Shown: positions 19,414 to 29,806 of the stretch, one piece after another
Layout: every line of letters starts with the position of its first letter
Position numbering within the stretch: the stretch's first letter is position 1
Program-made: the position numbers and the translations under genes
The notes under the pieces: model-generated
Seen by the model: only the letters and a program-made list of their open reading frames with translations
The model's database searches: none
Told to the model about the DNA's origin: nothing
From: Okeania sp. SIO3I5
Lineage (GTDB): Bacteria; Cyanobacteriota; Cyanobacteriia; Cyanobacteriales; Microcoleaceae
DNA: 63,117 nt
Assembly: GCF_010672085.1 (NCBI RefSeq)
Contig: NZ_JAAHHT010000002.1
Coordinates: forward strand, 5,421-68,537
Direction: 5' to 3'

Positions 19414-21927
19414 ATGTATCTGACACGTTTAATTGGGATTTTATTTAAACCCCAGAAAAAAGAAAAAATATCACGTTGGTCAACATTGGCAACTTCGCCA
19501 ATGTTGATTCTAGTAGCAATAGTATCTCTAACTGCTACTATGGGTCAACGTTATTATAACCAGCCAGAGTTAAAAGAAGGAACTATTGCTCCTAAAACTA
19601 TCCGGGTTCCTGAAGATGCCACGGTTATCGATCGTAAACTTACTGATGAGAAACGCGAGTCAGCTAGACTTGGGGATATAACTGTATTGACGATCGATAG
19701 TTCGGTTAATCAGAGAGTAGACAAAGAATTAGCAGAAATACTGACGCTGGGCGATCGAGCTAGGGAGATAGTTGCTAATTTTCCTTTTGTAAACACAGGT
19801 ATATTATCAACAAATACTCAACAATATCTACGTCAAGTTTCTCAAGAAAAGTGGCAAGCTATTCAAAAAATAGTGGAGGAAGAGTTACAAGAAAGACCTC
19901 CTGGACCATCCTTAGAAAGAACTGCTGCTGCTAGCTCGACTCCAAGTGCAGTAAAAGTTACAAGTGAAAATAATAATGTTATATGGCAAACTTCAACAGA
20001 GGAGAAATTGTCAGAGGTAAAATCAAGATCGGCAGGTAATCAAGAAAATAGTTCTATAGCGATCGCTAGTAGAGATCAAAAAGCAATTTCCGAGTTACTG
20101 ACTTATCGCAAAAAGAGTTTATTTGAAAATTATTTGAGAGTTTTAGAGGAAGTATCACAAGCTCGCAATTTTTATGAAAACGCAACGAATTTTTTGGCTC
20201 AAGAGCAAGAAAATGATGGGTATGAGGTATATGATCGCACTTTACTAGAGTTGTCTGATGCGGTTTGGCAAAAAACTCAGATAGGTATTGAAACAGTAAA
20301 AGAGCGAATGTTGACTCAAGGAATATCGCCAAATTTGCCTAAACAGGAATGGGTTAAGGGGCTAAAAGTGCAAGTCGCGGGTGTGGTGCCGTTGGAAACT
20401 GAAGATTTAACAGTTAAGATTTTGAAGAATATTTTGGAGCCTAATTTAGCTAAAGATCAAGATGAAAGTAAGGAATTAGTAGAGTTGGCAGCACAAAATG
20501 TTAAACCTGTACAGTATAAAGTCCGCAAGAAAGAAGTTATTGTTAAAACAGGAGAAAGAATTAACCGTAAGGCATTTGTACTCTTGGATTATTTTGCTCT
20601 GAGTCGCCGTAGAGTGAATTGGCGTAGCTTGGTAGTATTTGTATGCATTGTGAGTGGATCTGTAGGTATAGTAGTTATAGTAGGAAGAAAATTTAAACCC
20701 TGTTTGAGGCGCAGAGATCATATACTTTTATTGTTGTTGAGTTTGAGTTCGCCATTACTGGTGGCGTTGAGAGTACCTTGGAGTAGTAGTTTGCCAGCAA
20801 TTGGTTTGTTGGTGGGAAATTTCTACGGTTCAACTATGGGAGTAACATTGGTGACTTTGATATCTGTGGTACTGCCTATTGGTATGGATGTTGGCAAAAT
20901 AGATTGGTTTGCTAGTGCTGCTGCTGGTATTGTTGGTAGTTTGGTAGCAGAAAAAATGCGATCGCGTGAGGAACAAGCACTTTTAGGAGTAGGGGTGGGG
21001 TTAACTCAAGGTACGGTGTATTTGTTGACAACTTTAATTGTTCGTGCTACTCCAGGATTATTATGGTATGCGATCGTAGTTCCGGTAGGTTTGCAAGCAC
21101 TAACAGGTCTGGTTTGGAGTATTGTTGCTTTGGGTTTGAGTCCATATTTAGAGCATTTATTTGATTTGATTACTCCGATCCGTTTGTCTGAGTTGGCTAA
21201 TCCTAATCGCCCTCTGTTGAAGCGTTTGGCATCGGAAGCACCTGGTACTTTTCAGCATACTCTGTTTGTGGCAAGTTTGGCGGAAGCAGCAGCACGAGAA
21301 ATTGGTTGCAATGTGGAATTGGTGAGAACGGGTACTTTGTATCACGATATTGGTAAAATGCACGATCCATTAGGTTTTATTGAAAATCAAATGGGTGGAC
21401 CGAATAAGCATGATGAAATTAACGATCCGTGGGTGAGTGTAGAAATTATCAGAAAGCACGTTACTGAAGGGTTGGTGATGGCTCGTAGGCATCGATTACC
21501 AAAGGCTATTAGGGCGTTTATTCCCGAACATCAGGGGACAATGTTAATTGCTTTTTTCTATTACCAAGCCAAGCAAAGGGCTGAGAAGAAAGCAAAGGTG
21601 ATTAAGGAAGAGCTTTTTCGCTATGCAGGGCCGATTCCGCAGTCACGGGAAACAGCTATTGTGATGTTGGCAGATTCTTGTGAAGCAGCGTTGCGATCGC
21701 TCAAGGATGCAACTCATAAGGATGCACTACAGATGGTGAAGAAAATTATGCGGGCACGTTGGCAAGATAATCAATTGGTTGATTCTGGTTTGACGAGGGG
21801 AGAGATGTCGAGTATTGCAGAAATTTTTGTACAGGTATGGGAACAGTACAATCACAAACGTATTGCTTATCCCAAAGCAGCAATGAATCCAAATCGGGTG
21901 AAAACTGCTGCAAAATCTAGTTGTTAG
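19414..21927 (+). CDS. 7TM-HD family phosphohydrolase (PgpH-like, c-di-AMP phosphodiesterase family)
   Basis: About 837 residues. One membrane helix near the N-terminus (TSPMLILVAIVSLTA) is followed by a ~330-residue extracytoplasmic domain of the 7TMR-HDED type with KEGTIAPKTIRVPEDATV, then seven membrane segments (about 400-590) and a cytoplasmic HD domain. HTLFVASLAEAAA, LYHDIGKM, the metal HD pair, and a later ADSCEAA are as in PgpH, which cleaves cyclic di-AMP. A TTG at 19399 in the same frame would add five residues; I prefer the ATG at 19414. Neither has a good ribosome site. The adjacent ADP-ribosylglycohydrolase-like gene probably shares its transcript. Confidence 0.92.
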   Translation: MYLTRLIGILFKPQKKEKISRWSTLATSPMLILVAIVSLTATMGQRYYNQPELKEGTIAPKTIRVPEDATVIDRKLTDEKRESARLGDITVLTIDSSVNQRVDKELAEILTLGDRAREIVANFPFVNTGILSTNTQQYLRQVSQEKWQAIQKIVEEELQERPPGPSLERTAAASSTPSAVKVTSENNNVIWQTSTEEKLSEVKSRSAGNQENSSIAIASRDQKAISELLTYRKKSLFENYLRVLEEVSQARNFYENATNFLAQEQENDGYEVYDRTLLELSDAVWQKTQIGIETVKERMLTQGISPNLPKQEWVKGLKVQVAGVVPLETEDLTVKILKNILEPNLAKDQDESKELVELAAQNVKPVQYKVRKKEVIVKTGERINRKAFVLLDYFALSRRRVNWRSLVVFVCIVSGSVGIVVIVGRKFKPCLRRRDHILLLLLSLSSPLLVALRVPWSSSLPAIGLLVGNFYGSTMGVTLVTLISVVLPIGMDVGKIDWFASAAAGIVGSLVAEKMRSREEQALLGVGVGLTQGTVYLLTTLIVRATPGLLWYAIVVPVGLQALTGLVWSIVALGLSPYLEHLFDLITPIRLSELANPNRPLLKRLASEAPGTFQHTLFVASLAEAAAREIGCNVELVRTGTLYHDIGKMHDPLGFIENQMGGPNKHDEINDPWVSVEIIRKHVTEGLVMARRHRLPKAIRAFIPEHQGTMLIAFFYYQAKQRAEKKAKVIKEELFRYAGPIPQSRETAIVMLADSCEAALRSLKDATHKDALQMVKKIMRARWQDNQLVDSGLTRGEMSSIAEIFVQVWEQYNHKRIAYPKAAMNPNRVKTAAKSSC

Positions 21928-22196
21928 GATTTGTTTTAAATTTAAACTTTTAAGTTTAAAAAAGTATATAGCGTTTCTCAGCCTAATGAGGTACACCTAT
22001 CTTTATTTGTTCGTGTTCCCAGTTAAGTGTTCCCTAAAACCAAGGAATTTTGTACCTCACGCTTCTTGGGAATTGCTATAGTTAAGAGACTGTTTGTAAA
22101 AAAAAAGCTCAAGAGGGCTATTAAGAAGTATTTAAGGTAGGAAAATAAAAAAATCAATGATGAGTTTCTAATCAATGTCCCGAAAATCTTATGTCA

Positions 22197-22432
22197 TATC
22201 ATGTCCGCTGGTATTGTCCCGTGTAAACCGCCGCAGGCAAGATGCCTATTCCACAGGGTTCATATCTACAGGAAATTTAAGTTGTTTCGGGGTTAATACC
22301 CTTAATTCCAAGAATACTAAAGTTTTCATCCCAAATTTCTAAATTCTAAATTCAGAATTCTGTTTGCGGAGCATTCCGTAGGAAATTCTGAATTCTTACC
22401 CTTTTACAATACCGATGCTACCGGACATGATA
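22197..22432. mobile_element. MITE with 'tatcatgtccg' ends, copy A
   Basis: 236 bp, from tatcatgtccgctggtattg at the left to the inverted gatgctaccggacatgata at the right. The right end is the same inverted repeat that bounds the IS630-type element at 34.8-36.2 kb, so it is probably a non-autonomous relative of that IS. TA dinucleotides flank the ends, as expected of IS630/Tc1 targets. Confidence 0.6.
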
Positions 22433-22673
22433 TTATATCAAATCTCCTTAATTCGGTATAAAAAAATGTTTCATCTTTAGCCAAGTTGAAGTCAGAAGTT
22501 AAATTTTTGCTGTGACTAATTTGGATAGTGGATAGTTTATATCGAACGCTCAATATATTTTATACCAAATCCGCTTAGTGCCGCTACGCGGAATTCAAAA
22601 TTCTAAATTCTAAATTCATGCATTAGACATCTGGTGAAAATTAAAAATCCAATCAATTCTGATCCAGAAATTA

Positions 22674-22857
22674 TATCATGTCCGGTAGCATCGGTATTGT
22701 ATAGCAAAGGTAGGGAACACTTAACTGGGAACAGGGAACAGGGAGGAGGGAGGAGGGAACACTTAACTGGCAGGAATACTTAAGAGCCAGAAAAAAACTT
22801 AAATTTCCGGTAAAATTCACCCTTGAGTTTACACCAACGATACCAGCGGACATGATA
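22674..22857. mobile_element. MITE with 'tatcatgtccg' ends, copy B
   Basis: 184 bp. Its left end (tatcatgtccggtagcatcg) is the perfect reverse complement of copy A's right end over about 28 bp. Its right end (gataccagcggacatgata) complements copy A's left end. The two copies are thus related as a nested set of inverted repeats, with 241 bp between them. No gene is seen from 21928 to 22932. The interior of copy B has simple 'gggaacaggga' repeats. Confidence 0.6.
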
Positions 22858-22932
22858 TAACCTGATAACTACCATATTACTAATCTGCTCTTGTTAAATT
22901 CAGAACTTTTCTAGTACAGAAATCTATTTAAC

Positions 22933-24930
22933 CTAATGACCAACTAATTTATCCCGCAAATATTTAATTCTATCCCGCAATTTAGCTGCCTCTTCAAATT
23001 CTAAATTTTTCGCCGCTTCTTTCATCTGACTTTCTAACTTTTTAATCAACTCTGGAACGTCATCCAAAGACAACTCATCTACCTGTTCATAAACCTCTTC
23101 CAACTGTTGAGAATTTAAACGTCGCGACACATCCAAAAATGCCAAAATTGCATTACTTTGTTTTTTCACAACAGGCTTCGGCGTAATATTATTCATCTTA
23201 TTATATGCCAACTGAATTCCTCGCCTTCTTTCCGTTTCATCTATGGCTTTAATCATACTATCTGTCAAATTATCTGCATATAAAATAGCCTGACCCCGGA
23301 CATGACGTGCTGCCCTACCAATAGTCTGAATTAAAGAACGTTCTGCTCGTAAAAATCCCTCTTTATCCGCATCTAAAATAGCTACTAAAGAAACCTCTGG
23401 TAAATCCAAACCTTCCCGTAATAAATTCACCCCAATTAACACATCAAATTCTCCCTCTCGCAACGCCTGCAAAATCTCAATTCTTTGAATAGAATTAATA
23501 TCAGAATGCAAATAACGAACCTTCACATTTTGCTCCTGCAAATATTCAGTCAAATCTTCAGCCATTCGCTTAGTTAAAGTTGTAATTAAAACCCTCTCTT
23601 CCAACTTAACCCTTTCCCTAATTTCACCTAATAAATCGTCAACCTGACCTTCAGTCGGACGCACAAAAATTTCCGGGTCAATAACACCAGTCGGACGAAT
23701 AATTTGCTCAACAATTCTATCCTCAGATTTTTCTATTTCCCAATTTCCAGGAGTAGCAGAAACCAAAATACATTGATTAACTTTTTGCCAAAATTCTTCA
23801 GATTTTAAAGGTCGATTATCTGCTGCACTAGGCAAACGAAAACCATGCTCAATTAAAACCCTTTTCCTAGCTTGGTCACCATTATACATTCCTCGAATTT
23901 GCGGAACAGTCACATGAGATTCATCAATAATTAATAACCAATCTTTTGGAAAATAATCAATCAAACATTCCGGCGGTTCCCCCGCTTTTCTACCTGCTAA
24001 ATGCCGAGAATAATTTTCCACTCCATTACAATATCCCACCTCCCGCAACATTTCTAAATCGTATCTACTACGCTGTTCTAAACGTTGAGCTTCTAACAAC
24101 TTTCCTGTTTTTTCTAATTCCTGTAATTGCTCATTTAATTCCACTTCAATATCATTACAAGCCTCTTCTAATCTTTCTTCAGGAGTAACAAAGTGACGCG
24201 CTGGATATACATTTAAAGATTCTAAACTTTGGATAATTTTTCCAGTTACAGGGTCAACATAACGAATAGCATCTATTTCATCCCCAAAAAATTCTACCCG
24301 AATAATTCTATCCTCATAAGCAGGTCCGATTTCCAAAACATCGCCCTTAACTCTAAACTTTCCTCGACCTAAATCTAAATCATTTCTGGTGTATTGAACT
24401 GTCGCTAAATCCCTCAAAATTTGTCGTTGATCTATTTCTTCTCCTACTCGCAAAGGAATAGCTGCTTTTAAATATTCTCCCGGAATTCCTAAACCATAAA
24501 TACAACTAATCGAAGCCACAACAATTACATCCCGCCGTTCAAAAAGAGACCGAGTTGCCGAGTGACGCAACATATCAATCTCATCATTAATAGCAGCAGT
24601 TTTTTCTATATATGTATCCGTCACCGGAATATAAGCCTCCGGCTGATAATAATCATAATAACTAATAAAATATTCCACAGAATTATCAGGGAAAAAATCC
24701 CTTAACTCATTACACAATTGAGCAGCCAATGTTTTATTATGAGCCAAAACCAACGTCGGTCTGCCAACATTTTCAATTACAGAAGCTATAGAAAAAGTCT
24801 TACCCGTACCAGTAGCTCCTAGTAATGTTTGAAAATTATGTCCAGTCTGGATATTAGAAGTTAATTGAGCGATCGCTTGAGGTTGGTCGCCAGTAGGTTT
24901 AAAAGGAGCTTGTAAACAAAATTTTTCCAT
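22933..24930 (-). CDS. uvrB: UvrABC system protein B (excinuclease subunit)
   Basis: A 665-residue damage-recognition helicase of nucleotide excision repair. Walker A GATGTGKT is at 38-45, the beta-hairpin region has [12 protein letters not shown], the Walker B-type box is [10 protein letters not shown], helicase motifs include [27 protein letters not shown] and QTIGRAARH, and the last ~40 residues form a UVR motif ([17 protein letters not shown]) for UvrC contact. The length is normal. It is alone on the minus strand; no LexA-type box could be recognised upstream. Confidence 0.98.
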   Translation of the reverse strand: MEKFCLQAPFKPTGDQPQAIAQLTSNIQTGHNFQTLLGATGTGKTFSIASVIENVGRPTLVLAHNKTLAAQLCNELRDFFPDNSVEYFISYYDYYQPEAYIPVTDTYIEKTAAINDEIDMLRHSATRSLFERRDVIVVASISCIYGLGIPGEYLKAAIPLRVGEEIDQRQILRDLATVQYTRNDLDLGRGKFRVKGDVLEIGPAYEDRIIRVEFFGDEIDAIRYVDPVTGKIIQSLESLNVYPARHFVTPEERLEEACNDIEVELNEQLQELEKTGKLLEAQRLEQRSRYDLEMLREVGYCNGVENYSRHLAGRKAGEPPECLIDYFPKDWLLIIDESHVTVPQIRGMYNGDQARKRVLIEHGFRLPSAADNRPLKSEEFWQKVNQCILVSATPGNWEIEKSEDRIVEQIIRPTGVIDPEIFVRPTEGQVDDLLGEIRERVKLEERVLITTLTKRMAEDLTEYLQEQNVKVRYLHSDINSIQRIEILQALREGEFDVLIGVNLLREGLDLPEVSLVAILDADKEGFLRAERSLIQTIGRAARHVRGQAILYADNLTDSMIKAIDETERRRGIQLAYNKMNNITPKPVVKKQSNAILAFLDVSRRLNSQQLEEVYEQVDELSLDDVPELIKKLESQMKEAAKNLEFEEAAKLRDRIKYLRDKLVGH

Positions 24931-25405
24931 AATAATCTCAGAGAGAATTTAGAATTTAGAATTTAGAATAGGGAACCACATCGTATCATCTTTACTAAAG
25001 CAAAATTTAGGGCTAGACACGACAGTAGTGCCGACATTTTGCGCCTCACAGTTCTACCTAACTGAGATAAAATCCGCCATACCAATAAAGTAGCAAATAT
25101 ATAGAACCCATTTAGGATCTTTTCTGAAAATACAAAGACTTCAGGAAAGCCGTTTTAAGGAGCCTAAAAACTATAAGGGTTCAGGAAACTGAAAAATTAT
25201 GAAAAATGATTGCCATAATCATAAAACCCAGATGGGTACTAGACTTGTAATTTGTTAAATAGAACCCATTTGGGTTCTATAGCTAAGAAAGAATTGGTTA
25301 GGACATGGACTGATGATGAATCTTAGACTAGGAAATACTTTTCCAACTGTTCCCTGTTCCCTTTTCCCTGTTCCCTGCTATATAAAATATCTATCAGGAT
25401 TGCTC
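24931..25405. other. Spacer between uvrB and a small conserved gene
   Basis: A divergent intergenic region. Around 25102-25115 and 25259-25280 the phrase 'agaacccattt.gg' occurs twice (25101 and 25261), a short direct repeat with no clear function. An open frame entering the next gene from 25313 covers low-complexity 'ttccctgttccc' DNA and is not thought to be coding. Confidence 0.4.
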
Positions 25406-25675
25406 GTGGTAAACCCTACACAAAAAAGACCAGTAAAGTACACAAAGTACGCAGGTTCAAATATTGCCCTATTACTAACTCCATCCCTACAAAAATTAGC
25501 AAAACTACTCTATCGCACTTATCTAGAGACCCATCCTAACCAAGTTAGACTGCCCCAGGGTGTGGCCATTAGTCCCATTACTTATCGAGCTGGTCTAATA
25601 TTTTCCCAACAACCAATATTATTGCCAGGTGAATTTTTTGTCCCTGTAGAGTTAATGGAATCAAAAATTTATTAG
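25406..25675 (+). CDS. Small conserved cyanobacterial hypothetical protein
   Basis: About 89 residues from a GTG at 25406 (MVNPTQKRPVKYTKY). The frame runs 93 bp farther upstream to an ATG at 25313, but that part translates simple repeats (FPTVPCSLFPVPC) and is probably not coding. The body has LLTPSLQKLAKLLYRTYLET and LPQGVAISPITYRAGLI, ending with LLPGEFFVPVELM. I recognise no domain, but the composition is typical of a conserved globular protein. The function is unknown. Confidence 0.65.
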   Translation: MVNPTQKRPVKYTKYAGSNIALLLTPSLQKLAKLLYRTYLETHPNQVRLPQGVAISPITYRAGLIFSQQPILLPGEFFVPVELMESKIY

Positions 25676-26116
25676 ACTTCTTGCACAAGTCAGGGAATAG
25701 GGAATAGGTATGGAGGGAATAGGGGAATGAAATTGTTCACTTCAGATATTGAATTGATTTAATTTAAACTTTTGCAAGAGGTCTATTGATGAAGATGTAG
25801 ATAATTGATAAGCTTTGGATAAGGGATAAAAAGAATTAACTTCAGTATTTCCAGCCTCCTATTTCAGATTGTAGATACTGATAACTGATAATTGAAATAA
25901 ATGACCATTTTTTGAATTCAAAATTAAAAATGCCAAATGCAGGCATTAGGAAAAGGTAATTTTTAATTGATTAATTTTGGGTACCAACCCCCACCATAAT
26001 CTTTAATTTGGTGGTCTTCAATATAGTGGCGCTTACTTGCCCACACTAATTGTCTTTAATTTTGAATTGTTATTTGTCTTTAATTTTGAATTGATAATTT
26101 TGAATTTTGAATTGTT
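25676..26116. other. Spacer with short 'ttaattttgaatt' repeats
   Basis: No gene is seen. The segment just before the prepilin peptidase gene (26050-26115) repeats 'gtctttaattttgaattg', and its last copy runs into the start codon, so no ribosome site is visible there. Confidence 0.4.
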
Positions 26117-26908
26117 ATGACTCTAATTGTATTTGCCCTAGGTGCATCGATCGGTAGCTTTCTCAACGTTGTTATCTATCGGATACCCGCAGGACTATCT
26201 ATACTTTGGCCTCCCTCCCACTGCCCAAAATGTCATAGTCGATTAAAAGCAACAGAAAATGTCCCTATATTTGGTTGGCTATGGTTGGGCGGACGTTGTG
26301 GGCATTGTCGAAGTCCTATTTCTATCCGCTATCCAGTGGTAGAATTAATCACAGCCTTACTATTTTTAATTGTTTTCTGGAAATTTGGAATTACCATCTC
26401 CACCCTAGGCTATTGGGCATTTTTTAGTTGGCTACTAGCTTTGTCTATGATTGACTTAGACACCATGACCTTGCCTAATCCCCTAACCCAATCGGGATTA
26501 ATCTTAGGTTTAGGCTTTCAAATCCTTACCACATTAGAGACAAATTTTCAAGTAAATAATCTAATCAATTATCTAATGATAGGTGTTATCGGAGCAGTAG
26601 TTGGTCTATGGTTGTTTGACTTAATCTCTATATTAGGTTCCATAGCTTTTGGGCAAACAGTTATGGGTGGAGGAGATGCCAAACTAGCAGCAATGATAGG
26701 AGCTTGGTTAGGTTGGAAATATTTACTATTAGCTTGTTTTCTTGCCTGTGGTATGGGAGCATTCGTAGGTGGAGCAGCGATCGCCTTATCTTTACTAGAT
26801 AGACGACAACCAATGCCATTTGGACCGTTTTTAGGAATGGGAGCCGGTTTGACGGCTATCTGGGGTAGTGATATATTATCTACTTACTTAAATCTATTTT
26901 TTCCCTAA
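26117..26908 (+). CDS. pilD: Prepilin peptidase (type IV leader peptidase / N-methyltransferase)
   Basis: A 263-residue inner-membrane aspartic protease that cleaves and N-methylates type IV pilin-like preproteins. Visible features: a first membrane helix with GASIGSFLNVVIYRIP, the zinc-binding cytoplasmic loop with CPKC and CGHC cysteine pairs, the first catalytic Asp in SMIDLDTMTLPN, and the second in GGGDAKLAAMIG (the GxGDxKL-type motif). About eight membrane segments are present. The length is typical. The start ATG lacks a clear ribosome site because AT-rich repeats abut it. Confidence 0.94.
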   Translation: MTLIVFALGASIGSFLNVVIYRIPAGLSILWPPSHCPKCHSRLKATENVPIFGWLWLGGRCGHCRSPISIRYPVVELITALLFLIVFWKFGITISTLGYWAFFSWLLALSMIDLDTMTLPNPLTQSGLILGLGFQILTTLETNFQVNNLINYLMIGVIGAVVGLWLFDLISILGSIAFGQTVMGGGDAKLAAMIGAWLGWKYLLLACFLACGMGAFVGGAAIALSLLDRRQPMPFGPFLGMGAGLTAIWGSDILSTYLNLFFP

Positions 26909-27777
26909 ATTCTCAACCCTCATTTTGATTGCCACACTACCAATTTCCAAACATAAGTTTCCACGATAATTGCAATAATTCTATAACTTAACTATAAAAT
27001 TTCATTGTGTCAGTACCAATCTAAATGATAGTAAATTGACCCAAAAATAAAATATCAAGTCTCCCCTTGGAGCTGATAACTGAAATGACCCCAACTTAAA
27101 ATCTATAAGTCCTGATTCAAGTAACCATGAAAACTTCTGGTATAGCAGTCGAACCAAAGAGTGTAGACTTGAGCAAATCCTGAAATTCAGTCAGGGATTA
27201 CTTCTGAATTCTGAATTCTTAGTTTTGACGTAACCGAAAAATTAAGGTATAAAGCCTCTTAATTCATGGAGAAAAACTGGTTCTTGGATGGATGGATTAC
27301 CGGCGCCATATCCAATCTCCCCTTGAGAATAAAAAAATTCCTTTTAACCAAATCTTTCTATTACAGAAGAGGTAATTGTTAATTGTTAATTATTAATTAT
27401 TGAAACTTAGTATAATAACTTTCCTCCAACCAGTTTTTTATATTTCATCAGTGTATTAATGCCAAATTGAAAGCATTGTTTTAACCTTAATCTTTAATCT
27501 TTATTATTACCGAAATAATTAATAATTAAACAATTAAACAATTAAATAATTAGATCATTCAGGTTTAAAGCCTCTTGGGTAAAGGGGAAAAAAATAAATT
27601 TTTTCCTTTTAGCCAATCCTCTCCCTAAAAGGGAGAGGTAATTATCCATTATCTATTATCCATTATCCATTAATGAATGCCATAAATATACTGCTAGACG
27701 TATTACCTAAATAGCTGTAAAATACACAAATTAACCAAAACAAAATTTTAATCACCTAATAATTCAAATATATTTTA
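26909..27777. other. Spacer with dispersed repeats, no gene
   Basis: It contains two members of the 'aggtttaaagcctc' family: a partial copy near 27233-27370 and a clear one at 27558-27645 (tcaggtttaaagcctcttgg, then ccctaaaagggagaggtaat). The rest is AT-rich with short 'attaat' runs. It serves as the upstream region of accD. Confidence 0.5.
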
Positions 27778-28749
27778 ATGTCTCTATTCGATTGGTTTGC
27801 AAATCGCCGAAAATCTACCCATAACTCTGAACAAAGACCTGAACGAGAAATTGCTGATGGACTTTGGATTAAATGTGAAAATTGTGGCGCTCTAACTTAC
27901 ACAAAAGACCTCCAAGCAAATCAAATGGTTTGCCTAGAATGCGGACACCATATACGAGTATCTAGCAATGAGCGAATTCAGCAGTTGATAGATAGTAACA
28001 CCTGGATACCAATAAACGAACAAGTAAGAGGGACAGATCCTTTGAAATTCCGCGATCGCAAACCATACAGCGATCGCCTCCAAGAATATCAGAAAAAAAC
28101 TGGACTTCTAGATGCTGTACAAACAGGTATCGGTAACATTGAAACTGAACCTGTGGCCTTGGGAGTTATGGATTTTGGGTTTATGGGAGGAAGTATGGGT
28201 TCAGTTGTGGGAGAAAAACTGACCCGATTAATTGAAAAGGCCACTCAAGAAAATTTACCTGTAATAATTATTTGTGCTTCTGGTGGAGCAAGAATGCAAG
28301 AAGGAATGTTAAGCCTAATGCAAATGGCCAAGATATCCGGCGCCCTCGAACAACACCGAGAAGCTAAACTCCTGTACATCCCCGTTTTAACTCATCCTAC
28401 AACAGGAGGAGTAACAGCAAGTTTTGCCATGCTTGGAGATATTATTATCGCCGAACCAAAGGCAACAATAGGTTTTGCTGGACGACGAGTGATCGAACAA
28501 ACCGTCCGTGAAAAGTTACCCGACAACTTTCAGACCTCTGAGTATCTATTGGAGCATGGTTTTGTAGACGCCATTGTACCTCGTACCCAATTAAAGAAAA
28601 CTCTGGCTCAGTTAATCCGCCTCCATAAACCTTTTTCTACCACTATTAGTTCTGCTGAGTCATTAGAAGCTGGACTATATTCTCATTTACCCTTTCAGAC
28701 AGAGCCAGATAATATATTAACAACTGATAATAATATTCAACTTAAATAA
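27778..28749 (+). CDS. accD: Acetyl-CoA carboxylase carboxyltransferase subunit beta
   Basis: A 323-residue subunit of acetyl-CoA carboxylase, committed step of fatty acid synthesis. A four-cysteine zinc ribbon lies near the N-terminus (Cys33, Cys36, Cys52, Cys55). The crotonase-like core includes [53 protein letters not shown] and [18 protein letters not shown]. The length is normal. No Shine-Dalgarno sequence is seen. A small IF-2-N-like gene follows 61 bp downstream, an arrangement I believe common in cyanobacteria. Confidence 0.97.
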   Translation: MSLFDWFANRRKSTHNSEQRPEREIADGLWIKCENCGALTYTKDLQANQMVCLECGHHIRVSSNERIQQLIDSNTWIPINEQVRGTDPLKFRDRKPYSDRLQEYQKKTGLLDAVQTGIGNIETEPVALGVMDFGFMGGSMGSVVGEKLTRLIEKATQENLPVIIICASGGARMQEGMLSLMQMAKISGALEQHREAKLLYIPVLTHPTTGGVTASFAMLGDIIIAEPKATIGFAGRRVIEQTVREKLPDNFQTSEYLLEHGFVDAIVPRTQLKKTLAQLIRLHKPFSTTISSAESLEAGLYSHLPFQTEPDNILTTDNNIQLK

Positions 28750-28810
28750 TTAGAATTCTAAATTCTAAATTCTAAATTTTTAAATTCTAAATTCTAAATT
28801 CAATAATGTT

Positions 28811-28996
28811 ATGGGTTTTGCTGACATATCAATCCAAGAAATAGCAGAAGACTTTAATGTCCATGTAGATGAGATACTTCGTATTTGTGACCAAATGAGG
28901 ATTTCTTATAAGCATTCTCAGACTCGTTTGGCCTTAGAGGATGCCAAAGCTATCATGTCTCATTTATTAGCTCAACAACAAAAGTCTGATTCCTAA
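28811..28996 (+). CDS. Small protein similar to the IF-2 N-terminal domain
   Basis: 61 residues. The sequence FADISIQEIAEDFNVHVDEI followed by RICDQMRISYKHSQTRLALE and DAKAIMSHLLAQ has the helix pattern of the translation initiation factor IF-2 N-terminal subdomain (a small helical bundle with 'lA.e..v....i'). It is too short to be IF-2. Its place just after accD and its normal composition favour a real gene. The function is unknown. Confidence 0.75.
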   Translation: MGFADISIQEIAEDFNVHVDEILRICDQMRISYKHSQTRLALEDAKAIMSHLLAQQQKSDS

Positions 28997-29166
28997 GAAA
29001 ACTTGCTCAAGACTTGACTAATTGACACCTGAACACTGATAAATAAAAATTAGATTAAAGTTCAATAAATCTGAAGTTTTGTTACTTTAGGTTCCTACGG
29101 AAATATTTCCAGTAATGAACATACCTGTTTTAGTTGATTAACTTGCCAGTTTTAAGGAGAAGAAAC

Positions 29167-29655
29167 TTGAAAAAATTTTTCATAGCTGTAGTTGCTATAC
29201 TATTCTTGACATTTCAAACGTTCATCAACAGTGCCACTGCCGCCGAATTAACGGATAACGATCGGACTCTGCCTCTCAATGAGGATGGTGAAGAAGTTGT
29301 ACTTACTATTAAGGAATACACCAGAGGCAGAAAGGAATTTAATAATGTTTGCTCTCAGTGTCATGTCGGAGGAATCACAAAAACTAATCCCGATGTTTCC
29401 TTAGATCCAGAAGTTTTATCATTGGCCTATCCATCACGAGATAACATAGAAGGTCTTATAGACTATATGGAAAACCCTACTACTTATGATGGGTTTACCG
29501 AGATATCTGAAGAACACCCAAGTATCAAGAGTGCTGATATTTTCCCAGAGATGAGAAATCTCACAGAGGATGATTTATACGCGATCGCTGGTTACATTCT
29601 TGTACAACCTAAAGTTCTAGGCAAACAGTGGGGAGGCGGTAAAATCTACCGTTAA
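29167..29655 (+). CDS. psbV: Cytochrome c-550, extrinsic photosystem II protein
   Basis: 162 residues. A lumen-targeting signal peptide (KKFFIAVVAILFLTF, cleavage after SATAA) is followed by a mature protein beginning AELTDNDRT. The heme-binding CSQCH is at 62-66, and the distal histidine is in EISEEHPSI, giving the bis-His coordination of PsbV. The end KQWGGGKIYR is typical. It stabilises the oxygen-evolving Mn cluster. The frame is open upstream, but a TTG at 29167 preceded eight bases earlier by aaggag is clearly the start; a TTG at 29134 lacks such a site. Confidence 0.96.
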   Translation: MKKFFIAVVAILFLTFQTFINSATAAELTDNDRTLPLNEDGEEVVLTIKEYTRGRKEFNNVCSQCHVGGITKTNPDVSLDPEVLSLAYPSRDNIEGLIDYMENPTTYDGFTEISEEHPSIKSADIFPEMRNLTEDDLYAIAGYILVQPKVLGKQWGGGKIYR

Positions 29656-29806
29656 AATTTTTTGTCTTTGAAATATTGATAGATGATTTTAGATTATTGG
29701 TTTTTTGATAGGGAAACAAAAAAATTTAGTTCTCTGTTCATTAAACCTAATCTAAAATCTCTTATTTATCTTTGATATTTATAGTTAACAAAGTAATAAA
29801 AGTAGT

